Under the pieces are notes generated by a model. It did no database searches. It was not told where the DNA came from and worked only from the letters and a program-made list of their open reading frames with translations. This document shows, piece after piece, positions 1 to 5,539 of a stretch of DNA of 8,869 bases (its first letter is position 1; each line of letters starts with the position of its first letter). The position numbers were made by a program, and so were the translations under genes. Source of the DNA: Synechococcus sp. HW_metabat.54 (GTDB lineage Bacteria > Cyanobacteriota > Cyanobacteriia > PCC-6307 > Cyanobiaceae); contig JAAZVJ010000028.1 of NCBI GenBank assembly GCA_018623675.1, positions 1-8,869 of the forward strand, in the 5' to 3' direction.

Positions 1-29
1 GCCAGAGGAAGGGCCACGGGTGGAGAGCG

Positions 30-695
30 ATGTTCACGGGGCTAGTGCAGGCGGTTGGCAGGCTGGAACGACGCGGGCAGCAGCTACTGGTGAGTGGCTG
101 TGCTCCTTTCGCTCCGCTTCAATTGGGGGACAGCGTGGCGGTGGACGGGGTCTGTCTGACCGTTGCCGCGTGTGTGGGTGATGGCTTTCTCGCTGATGTG
201 AGCGAAGAGACGCTCCAACGCACCACCCTGGGTGCCAAATCCATGGGGCGTGGAGCGGTCAATCTGGAGCCAGCCCTGCGTTTGGCCGATCGCCTTGGGG
301 GGCATTTGGTCAGTGGCCATGTGGATGGCGGTGGCACGGTGACGGCGATTGATGCCTTGCCTCAGTCGTGGCGCCTGGAGTTGGCCTGGAACGATCCTGC
401 CTATGGCCGTTACGTGGTGGAGAAGGGCAGCATTGCCGTTGATGGCATCAGCCTCACGGTGGCCGGTTGTGCTGAGCAGGGTGGCCGTTTTTGGGTCGCA
501 GTGATCCCCCATACCTGGGCCTCAACCGCGCTCCAGTACCTGAAAGTGGGTGCCGCTGTGAACCTTGAGGCAGATGTGATCGCCCGCTACACAGAGCGGC
601 TGCTGGCCCAGAACGGAGCCGCCGATCCGCACTCGGCCAACGCCAAGCAACCTTCGATCACCCAAGCCTGGCTTGCAGAGAATGGCTGGGCCTAA
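30..695 (+). CDS. ribE: Riboflavin synthase, alpha chain
   Basis: Cytosolic enzyme of the last step of riboflavin synthesis: two molecules of 6,7-dimethyl-8-ribityllumazine are dismutated to riboflavin and a pyrimidinedione. The 221-residue protein has the family's usual length and its internal duplication: residues 1-90 and about 91-190 are two lumazine-binding barrels, seen in the matching motifs SVAVDGVCLTV (35-45) and SIAVDGISLTV (134-144) and the paired VNLE segments (77-80 and 177-180). The start MFTGLV is the family's near-invariant N-terminus, which fixes the ATG; GGAG at 22-25 is a plausible ribosome site. GGHLVSGHVDG (90-100) carries the active-site region; His97 and Ser141 align by eye with E. 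coli His102 and Ser146. The C-terminal tail after about 192 is variable. The gene converges on the AbrB-like gene with only 9 bases between stop codons, so there is no room for an ordinary terminator. It appears functionally unrelated to the oxidase genes. Confidence 0.97.
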   Translation: MFTGLVQAVGRLERRGQQLLVSGCAPFAPLQLGDSVAVDGVCLTVAACVGDGFLADVSEETLQRTTLGAKSMGRGAVNLEPALRLADRLGGHLVSGHVDGGGTVTAIDALPQSWRLELAWNDPAYGRYVVEKGSIAVDGISLTVAGCAEQGGRFWVAVIPHTWASTALQYLKVGAAVNLEADVIARYTERLLAQNGAADPHSANAKQPSITQAWLAENGWA

Positions 696-704
696 TGAGG
701 GCCC

Positions 705-1130
705 TTAAGACGCCTCGTCTGACCGGTTGCTGGCGCTGTTGGCATCGCCGCTTTGATCGAGGGGCAACAGTGAGATGGAGCCCGAGTCTTTGTGCAGTTC
801 GATTCTGAATTCCTGGCCGGGTTCTAAGCCCAGGCGGCGGGTGTAGGCATGGCCGATCAGCAGATTGCCGTTGCCATGCACGCGGGTGCGGAACTCGGCC
901 TGGCGTCCCCGTGGTCCACCCCCACCCGTACTCATGGAGGGAAGGGTGTATCCCTTCGCTTCAACAAGAGCCTTGTAGAAACTCTTTTTGAGCACCCTGC
1001 CACTGGGGCCGACGTAGCCGCACCCACGGGCAATCTCATCTTCACGTCGATTGCTAAGGGCACGGGCCTTATCGAGGAGTTCCTGGCCGACCAGCATCTG
1101 ATCAGGACGAGTTGACTGAATTGTGGCCAT
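705..1130 (-). CDS. Cyanobacterial AbrB-like transcriptional regulator (cyAbrB family)
   Basis: Small (141-residue) DNA-binding protein of the cyanobacteria-specific AbrB group, whose studied members regulate nitrogen- and carbon-responsive genes and are widespread and abundant; the targets here are unknown. Residues about 12-60 match the family's N-terminal part (MLVGQELLDKARAL, then ARGCGYV, then FYKALVEAKG). Residues about 76-122 match the AbrB-like part, with the signature HGNGNLLIGHAYTRRLGL followed by PGQEF. Residues 61-76 are a Gly/Arg linker and the tail from 124 is Ser/Asn/Asp-rich. The ATG at 1130 is chosen because the protein then begins just before the conserved MLVG block; an in-frame TTG at 1148 would add six residues but overlaps a hairpin. 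No good Shine-Dalgarno is visible. It lies 48 bases downstream of ctaE on the same strand, so it may be co-transcribed with the oxidase genes. Family assignment is firm, function inferred. Confidence 0.9.
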   Translation of the reverse strand: MATIQSTRPDQMLVGQELLDKARALSNRREDEIARGCGYVGPSGRVLKKSFYKALVEAKGYTLPSMSTGGGGPRGRQAEFRTRVHGNGNLLIGHAYTRRLGLEPGQEFRIELHKDSGSISLLPLDQSGDANSASNRSDEAS

Positions 1131-1146
1131 CCAGGGCAAGTGCGGC

Positions 1147-1177
1147 AAGGCACCTGGCTTGTTTTAAAAGCCGCCTT
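1147..1177 (-). other. Bulged hairpin between ctaE and the AbrB-like gene
   Basis: Read on the minus strand, two bases after the ctaE stop codon there is a two-part stem: outer arms AAGGC (1177-1173) and GCCTT (1151-1147), inner arms GGCTT (1172-1168) and AAGCC (1160-1156), a 7-base loop, and a 4-base bulge AGGT on the 3' side. The 3' side is followed by GCCGCACTT rather than a T-tract, so it does not look like a standard intrinsic terminator. It could be a partial terminator, a 3'-end stability or processing structure for the ctaCDE message, or part of the leader of the regulator gene. Confidence 0.5.
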
Positions 1178-1178
1178 C

Positions 1179-1778
1179 TTAGAGCAAATAAAGGATCAGG
1201 AAAAGCACAACCCAAATGCCATCCACGAAGTGCCAGTAGAGCTCAACGGCTTCGAGGGGAAATTGATTGTGAGCTGTGACACGACCGGATGGTGTTCGGC
1301 ATTGCCACCACACAATCAAGATCATCAGGGCGCCAAGGGTGACATGGAGGCCGTGAAAGCCAGTCAGGGCGTAGAAGGTGCTGGCGTAGAGGTTGTCGGT
1401 CAACCCAAAGGGGAGCGTGAAATATTCCACCATCTGGCTCACAAGGAAGGCCAGGCCGAGCACGGCGGTGACCATTAACCACTGACGACACGCACGATTG
1501 TCTGCCAGCCGTAACTTCTGCCCGGCTTTGTGGAACGTGGCGCTGCTCACCAGCAGAAGCACCGTGTTCAAAATCGGCAGCGGTAGTTCCAGCTCGTACA
1601 CCGCGTCTGGTTGCAGCGGGTTGACTGCATGAAAGGTGAGATAGGCGGCAAAGAAACCTGCAAAGGTCATGGCATCAGCCACCAGGAACGTGGCCACACC
1701 AAACATGCGGTGATCGCCATGCTCGTGGGGGGCGACGTCGTTGGTGGCGGAAGGATCGGCTTGGTTCAGGGTGGTCAT
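1179..1778 (-). CDS. ctaE: Cytochrome c oxidase subunit III
   Basis: Integral membrane subunit of the aa3-type cytochrome c oxidase; it carries no redox metal and in the family stabilises subunit I and its proton uptake. The 199-residue product has the short bacterial form with about five membrane helices (around 26-48, 67-83, 99-120, 133-156, 179-198), lacking the two extra N-terminal helices of the mitochondrial protein. Diagnostic motifs are TFYALTGFHGLHV (134-146) and ELYWHFVDGIWVVLF (179-193), the C-terminal hallmark of the family; Glu118 in QMVEYF is the conserved intramembrane acid. The ATG at 1778 is chosen: it overlaps the ctaD stop as ATGA and has GGAG nine bases upstream. A TTG at 1793 could add five residues but is less likely. 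Third gene of the ctaCDE operon. Confidence 0.95.
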   Translation of the reverse strand: MTTLNQADPSATNDVAPHEHGDHRMFGVATFLVADAMTFAGFFAAYLTFHAVNPLQPDAVYELELPLPILNTVLLLVSSATFHKAGQKLRLADNRACRQWLMVTAVLGLAFLVSQMVEYFTLPFGLTDNLYASTFYALTGFHGLHVTLGALMILIVWWQCRTPSGRVTAHNQFPLEAVELYWHFVDGIWVVLFLILYLL

Positions 1779-3445
1779 TTGCCGCTGCTCCAAAGGTCAC
1801 GACCACTGGTGGCTTTGAGGTCGATTTGGTCTATGGGCACGCCATACCCGTAGGGCTCCTCCACCAGGGGCGCTTCTCCCACCCAGTTCTCTACGGGAGG
1901 CGGAGAGCTGGTGAGCCATTCGGGGGTGAGCGCTTTCCAGGGGTTGTCGCCAGCAATTTCACCGTTGAAAGCACTGGCCACCACATTCCAGAGGAATGGC
2001 AGGGTGCTGATGGCCATCAACAGGGCTCCCACACTGCTGATTTGGTTGATGAAGGCGAATTGCGGGTCGTATTCAGCGACGCGTCTGGGCATGCCGTTTA
2101 GGCCTAGCCAGTGCTGGGGTGCAAAGCAGAGGTTGAACCCGATGAAGGTCAACAGAAAGTGCAGCCTGCCGATCGGTTCGTTCAGCATGCGACCCGTCAC
2201 TTTGGGGTACCAGTGATAGATCGAGGCGAAAATCACAAAGACTGTTCCGCCGTAGACGATGTAATGGAAGTGGGCAACCACGAAGTAGGTGTCGTGGACA
2301 TGCACGTCGAAGGGCACTTGGGCTAAGGCCACACCGGTGATGCCGCCCAGCACGAAATTGACAATGAAGCCACAGGAGAACAGCACGGCACTGTTCAAGG
2401 AGATGCGGCCTCCCCAAAGGGTGGCGAGCCAATTGAAAAATTTGATTCCTGTGGGAACGGCAATAAAAGCAGTGGCGATGGTGAAAAACAGGCGCATCCA
2501 TGGAGGGGTGCCACTGGTGAACATGTGATGGGCCCACACCACTAAACCCAGCACCACGATGGCCATGATCGAGTACACCATCGTGGCGTAACCGAACAGG
2601 GGCTTACGGCAGTGCACCGGCAGGATCTCACTGACGAGACCGAACGCCGGCAACACCATGATGTACACCGCTGGATGGGAATAGAACCAGAAAAGGTGCT
2701 GGTAAACCACCACATTGCCTCCCAGTCCTGGATTGAAAAATCCGGTGTGGGCAACGATGTCAAAACTCAGCAGAATCAGAGTTCCCGCCAGTACGGGCGT
2801 GGAGAGAACCACGAGAATGCTGGTGCCGAGCATCGCCCAGCAATACATCGGTAGCTGCATCAGCTTGAGCCCAGGTCGCCGCAGTTTGAGCACGGTGGCG
2901 ATGAAATTGATGCCACCGAAGATTGAGCTCCCTCCCAGGAGCAGCACGCTCAGAATCCAGATCATCTGGCCGCTGGCAGGGGTTGTAATGCTCAGAGGTG
3001 GATAGGCCGTCCAGCCTGATTGGGCAGCGCCAGTGATGAAGTAGCTACTGATTAAGAGCAGCCCTGCAGGAGGAATCAGCCAGAAAGCAACGGCGTTCAA
3101 GCGTGGGTAGGCCATGTCTCTTGCACCCACATAGAAGGGAATCAAGTAATTGCCAAACGCTCCGTTCACTACCGGAACGATCCAAAGAAAAATCATCACC
3201 GTGCCGTGCAAGGTGAGCACCTGGTTGTACACATCGCGGGGCATGAAGTCCGACATGGGACTTGCCAGTTCCGTGCGAATTGCACCGGCCAGTGCGCCAC
3301 CGATCAGATAGAACAGAAAACCGCAAACCAGATATTGCAGGCCGATCACCTTGTGGTCGACGCTGAAGCTGAAATAGCGCAGCCAGCCCGTGGGTTGGAG
3401 GGATGGCGTGTGCTGCTCGCTCTGGGGAGGAAGGGAGACCGTCAT
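1775..3445 (-). CDS. ctaD: Cytochrome c oxidase subunit I, A2-type heme-copper oxidase
   Basis: Catalytic subunit of the proton-pumping aa3-type oxidase, reducing O2 to water with electrons passed from CuA of CtaC. The 556-residue protein has the 12-helix core (to about residue 495) and a soluble C-terminal tail. All metal ligands are visible: His80 and His394 for heme a, His392 for heme a3, and His257, His306 and His307 for CuB, with Tyr261 placed for the His-Tyr cross-link. Lys335 (PTGIKFF) of the K-channel and Asp110 (GARDMAYPRLN) of the D-channel entrance are kept. The usual channel-end glutamate is absent; the motif reads FWFYSHPAVY (252-261), the Tyr-Ser form of A2-type oxidases. The ATG at 3445 is chosen because it overlaps the ctaC stop as ATGA and begins just before the conserved WLRYFSFSVDHKVIG block; upstream codons (Arg-rich) are the ctaC end in another frame. 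No clear Shine-Dalgarno, consistent with translational coupling. Confidence 0.97.
   Translation of the reverse strand: MTVSLPPQSEQHTPSLQPTGWLRYFSFSVDHKVIGLQYLVCGFLFYLIGGALAGAIRTELASPMSDFMPRDVYNQVLTLHGTVMIFLWIVPVVNGAFGNYLIPFYVGARDMAYPRLNAVAFWLIPPAGLLLISSYFITGAAQSGWTAYPPLSITTPASGQMIWILSVLLLGGSSIFGGINFIATVLKLRRPGLKLMQLPMYCWAMLGTSILVVLSTPVLAGTLILLSFDIVAHTGFFNPGLGGNVVVYQHLFWFYSHPAVYIMVLPAFGLVSEILPVHCRKPLFGYATMVYSIMAIVVLGLVVWAHHMFTSGTPPWMRLFFTIATAFIAVPTGIKFFNWLATLWGGRISLNSAVLFSCGFIVNFVLGGITGVALAQVPFDVHVHDTYFVVAHFHYIVYGGTVFVIFASIYHWYPKVTGRMLNEPIGRLHFLLTFIGFNLCFAPQHWLGLNGMPRRVAEYDPQFAFINQISSVGALLMAISTLPFLWNVVASAFNGEIAGDNPWKALTPEWLTSSPPPVENWVGEAPLVEEPYGYGVPIDQIDLKATSGRDLWSSGK
1788..1791 (-). promoter_or_regulatory. 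Ribosome binding site of ctaE
   Basis: GGAG on the minus strand, inside the end of ctaD, nine bases before the ATG at 1778. It supports that ATG over the upstream TTG at 1793, which would lie on the wrong side of this site. Confidence 0.55.
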
Positions 3446-4317
3446 GCGTCTGCGACGTTGAGTTTGTTGTTGGCGTTGAACCAGGCTTGGTAGGTCTCCG
3501 GTTCCTCCACCACGACCGACGAACGCATGCCTCCGTGGTACGGACCGCAGAGTTCGGCGCAAACGATGGGGTAGGTGCCCGGTCGGGTTGGGGTGAAGTT
3601 CAGCACCGTGGGCTGGCCAGGAATCACGTCTTGCTTGAGGCGGAATTCAGGAACCCAGAAGGCATGAATCACATCCTTGGCTTCCATCCGCAGACTCACG
3701 GGTTGGCCAGCTGGAACATGCAATTCACCTGAGATGAAATCTCCCTGGGGATAGCGGAATAAAAAAGCAAATTGCATCGCAGTGACTTCGATGGGCACTG
3801 CTGCAACAGCATTTTCAGCACTTGTGCTGATGGCCGATCCGTTGCCGATTCCTCCCCAAACCCTGCCAGCCATGGCGTCGGATTCATCCATCCCCTCCAT
3901 GGCTTTGTGATCAGCAGCGCTGTGTTGCATTCCGCCGTGGTCCATGCCGTGATTGAGCGGAGTCATGCCGCCCATCCGGTCGTAGATGTCGTAGCTGTAC
4001 AAACCAACAAACAGCACGACAATGGCTGGGACGGCAGTCCAGAACACTTCAAGAGGAAGGTTCCCTTCGATGGCGAGCCCGTCTCCCAACTGATCGGGTT
4101 TGCGTCGAAAGCGCACCAGGCTGAAGACCACAAGGCCAACAATGCCAACGAACAAGATGGTGCCGATGCTGAAAAGAACGCGAAAGAGCTCGTCGTAGAC
4201 CGGTGCATTGGCACTGGCATCAACGGGCAGGAGATTGATGTTCTGGCCGATCCACAGTCCTCCGAGCACCAGGATCATCCCCAGCACCAGAGTGAGAATT
4301 GAAGAGGGGATGGGCAC
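3442..4317 (-). CDS. ctaC: Cytochrome c oxidase subunit II (CuA subunit) with Met/His-rich insertion
   Basis: Membrane-anchored electron-entry subunit; its soluble cupredoxin domain takes electrons from cytochrome c (or another donor) through the binuclear CuA centre. The 291-residue protein has hydrophobic segments at about 7-24 (signal or anchor), 44-68 and 90-109, then the cupredoxin domain from about 172. The complete CuA set is present: His218 in DVIHAFWVPEF, then Cys253, Glu255, Cys257, His261 and Met264 in CAELCGPYHGGM. Residues 115-149, between the last membrane helix and the cupredoxin domain, hold seven Met and four His among Gly and Asp, suggesting metal binding. In the strand normally reading QWYW the sequence is QFAF (182-185). 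The start is GTG at 4317; an in-frame stop lies at 4341-4339, and no other good start precedes the conserved SSILTLVLG block. First gene of the ctaCDE operon. Confidence 0.96.
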   Translation of the reverse strand: MPIPSSILTLVLGMILVLGGLWIGQNINLLPVDASANAPVYDELFRVLFSIGTILFVGIVGLVVFSLVRFRRKPDQLGDGLAIEGNLPLEVFWTAVPAIVVLFVGLYSYDIYDRMGGMTPLNHGMDHGGMQHSAADHKAMEGMDESDAMAGRVWGGIGNGSAISTSAENAVAAVPIEVTAMQFAFLFRYPQGDFISGELHVPAGQPVSLRMEAKDVIHAFWVPEFRLKQDVIPGQPTVLNFTPTRPGTYPIVCAELCGPYHGGMRSSVVVEEPETYQAWFNANNKLNVADA

Positions 4318-4375
4318 GGCATTGGCCCGGGACTCGTTTCAGGGTATGGCTGGCATCAATGTGAATTACAAACTG

Positions 4376-4381
4376 ATTATT
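4376..4381 (-). promoter_or_regulatory. Candidate -10 element for ctaC
   Basis: On the minus strand the bases read AATAAT, five of six matches to TATAAT, in an AT-rich patch about 60 bases before the ctaC GTG. The -35 position holds only a weak match (TTCAGC or TCAGCA at 17-18 bases), so the call rests on the -10 alone. Confidence 0.25.
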
Positions 4382-4417
4382 AAGAGCGCCGGAAGGTTTG
4401 CTGAAGGCTCGGATGTT

Positions 4418-4435
4418 GAAGGCGGTCATGCCTTC
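4418..4435. repeat. Inverted repeat GAAGGC-N6-GCCTTC
   Basis: A perfect 6-base inverted repeat with a 6-base centre, about 40 bases upstream of the candidate ctaC -10. It may be an operator half-site pair or a chance hairpin. The short word GAAGG also occurs in direct orientation at 4392 and 4403. Confidence 0.35.
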
Positions 4436-4551
4436 TGAGGGAGCTGATCTTGGCGCGGTTTTCTTGTTGCTTTGTCAGGAGTAGGAAACGTTGATGGCTG
4501 TTGTATTTGGAAATCATGTTGTGAAGCTCCATAGAGCGAGACGTTCCTGAT

Positions 4552-4572
4552 TGAACGGCTACTTTCCGTTCA
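4552..4572. repeat. Perfect inverted repeat TGAACGG-N7-CCGTTCA before ctaA
   Basis: Seven-base arms with a 7-base centre, ending 31 bases before the ctaA ATG. The centre includes TACTTT-like sequence that could serve as a -10. The shape suits either a dimeric repressor or activator site overlapping the promoter, or a hairpin in the 5' leader of the ctaA message. No known regulator is recognised for it. Confidence 0.45.
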
Positions 4573-4587
4573 TTCCACTTGCAGCGT

Positions 4588-4593
4588 GGGGGA
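4588..4593 (+). promoter_or_regulatory. Ribosome binding site of ctaA
   Basis: GGGGGA ten bases before the ATG at 4604. It favours this ATG over the in-frame GTG at 4586, which would overlap the site. Confidence 0.45.
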
Positions 4594-4603
4594 AATCGTT
4601 TCG

Positions 4604-5539
4604 ATGCTCACCTCGTCTTCGTTGCAGATTCGTCAGCGCCTGGCCCAGTTGTCGTGCCATCTGGTTGTGGCCCTGGTGGCCTTGGTGGTGGTGGGTGGCG
4701 CCACCCGGGTGATGGAAGCGGGTCTTGCCTGCCCCGACTGGCCCCTTTGCTACGGCAGTTTGTTGCCTGGGCGACAGATGAACGTCCAGGTGTTTCTGGA
4801 GTGGTTTCACCGTCTTGATGCCTTTGTGATCGGTGTTGCCCTTGTGGTGCAGCTGGTTGCCTCCTGGTGGTGGCGGCGTCAATTGCCTGGCTGGCTCCTT
4901 CCCTGCAGTGCGGGGCTGGTGCTGCTGGTGCTGTTGCAAGGGGGGCTTGGGGCGCTCACGGTGCTGCAACTTCTCCCCAGTGGGGTTGTGACGGCCCACT
5001 TAGCCCTTGGTCTCTCCCTGGTGGCCGTGGTCAGTGGCGTCTCCCAGCTGTTGCTTCGTGATGGCGACCGCCCCGCCATGCCCTCACCCTGGTGGTGGCG
5101 ACTGATGGCGCCGCTCTGCATGGTGGCCGTTGCTGCCCAGAGTCTTCTGGGCGGGCGCATGGCGACCTCATGGGCATCGAAGCGATGCCTTGATTCGGGC
5201 CAGGCCTGTCAGTGGCTGTTTTGGCATCGCAGCGCCGCGACTCCAGTGGCGGCCTTGGTGTTGTCGTTCGTGCTCGTGGCCTTGCTGGCGAGTGCGTGGT
5301 CACGGCGTCAGTGGCCGTTGCTGGTGATGGCGGCTGCTCTGGTGCTGACCCAGATCGCTCTTGGCGTGCTCACGCTTCGTCTGGGTTTGTCCCAACCCCT
5401 GGTCACCATTGCGCATCAACTGGTGGCCTGCCTGTTGGTGGCCCTGCTGGCGGGCCTGAGTTGCCGGAGTCCGGTGGCATCTCCGCAGCTCGCCCACACG
5501 GATCTTGCGTCCTCTCCGTTGGAGCCTTGTCATGGTTAG
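4604..5539 (+). CDS. ctaA: Heme A synthase (COX15/CtaA family)
   Basis: Integral membrane enzyme that oxidises the C8 methyl of heme O to a formyl group, giving heme A for the aa3 oxidase. The 311-residue protein has the eight-helix, two-halves architecture. In the first half are the Cys pair CPDWPLC (43-49), Glu66 and His69 in EWFHR, and His132 in TAHLALG; in the second half the Cys pair Cys195/Cys202, His208 in WHRSAA and His271 in AHQLV. These are the family's four heme-ligand histidines and two extracytoplasmic cysteine pairs. The ATG at 4604 is chosen for its GGGGGA ribosome site; a GTG at 4586 would add six residues. The gene is transcribed away from ctaCDE across a shared control region and overlaps the start of ctaB by 8 bases, indicating an operon. 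Confidence 0.95.
   Translation: MLTSSSLQIRQRLAQLSCHLVVALVALVVVGGATRVMEAGLACPDWPLCYGSLLPGRQMNVQVFLEWFHRLDAFVIGVALVVQLVASWWWRRQLPGWLLPCSAGLVLLVLLQGGLGALTVLQLLPSGVVTAHLALGLSLVAVVSGVSQLLLRDGDRPAMPSPWWWRLMAPLCMVAVAAQSLLGGRMATSWASKRCLDSGQACQWLFWHRSAATPVAALVLSFVLVALLASAWSRRQWPLLVMAAALVLTQIALGVLTLRLGLSQPLVTIAHQLVACLLVALLAGLSCRSPVASPQLAHTDLASSPLEPCHG

Larger units (their letters stand above)
4318..4603. promoter_or_regulatory. Divergent control region between ctaCDE and ctaAB
   Basis: About 286 non-coding bases separate the GTG of ctaC (minus strand) and the ATG of ctaA (plus strand), so promoters for both units should lie here. It is more AT-rich than the flanking genes. It contains two perfect short inverted repeats (4418-4435 and 4552-4572) and a candidate -10 for ctaC at 4381-4376 (AATAAT on the minus strand). 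I found no convincing -35/-10 pair for ctaA and no convincing small gene: reading frames that cross the region overlap ctaC and have no good ribosome site. Confidence 0.6.

Noticed and set aside
84..512. Long minus-strand open frame opposite ribE
   Set aside because: It lies wholly antisense to a strongly supported riboflavin synthase gene and has no recognisable motif; a GC-rich shadow frame.
696..704. Terminator between ribE and the convergent AbrB-like gene
   Set aside because: Only nine bases separate the stop codons and no stem-loop with T-tract is visible; termination must occur within the opposing genes or elsewhere.
3446..3562. N-terminal extension of ctaD by 39 residues
   Set aside because: The extra residues are Arg-rich and come from the ctaC 3' end in another frame; the ATG at 3445 with its ATGA overlap starts just before the conserved family block.
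4220..4429. Possible small minus-strand gene or leader peptide in the ctaC-ctaA gap
   Set aside because: It overlaps the 5' end of ctaC in another frame, its upstream purine-rich bases sit too close to the ATG to be a good ribosome site, and it covers the candidate promoter.
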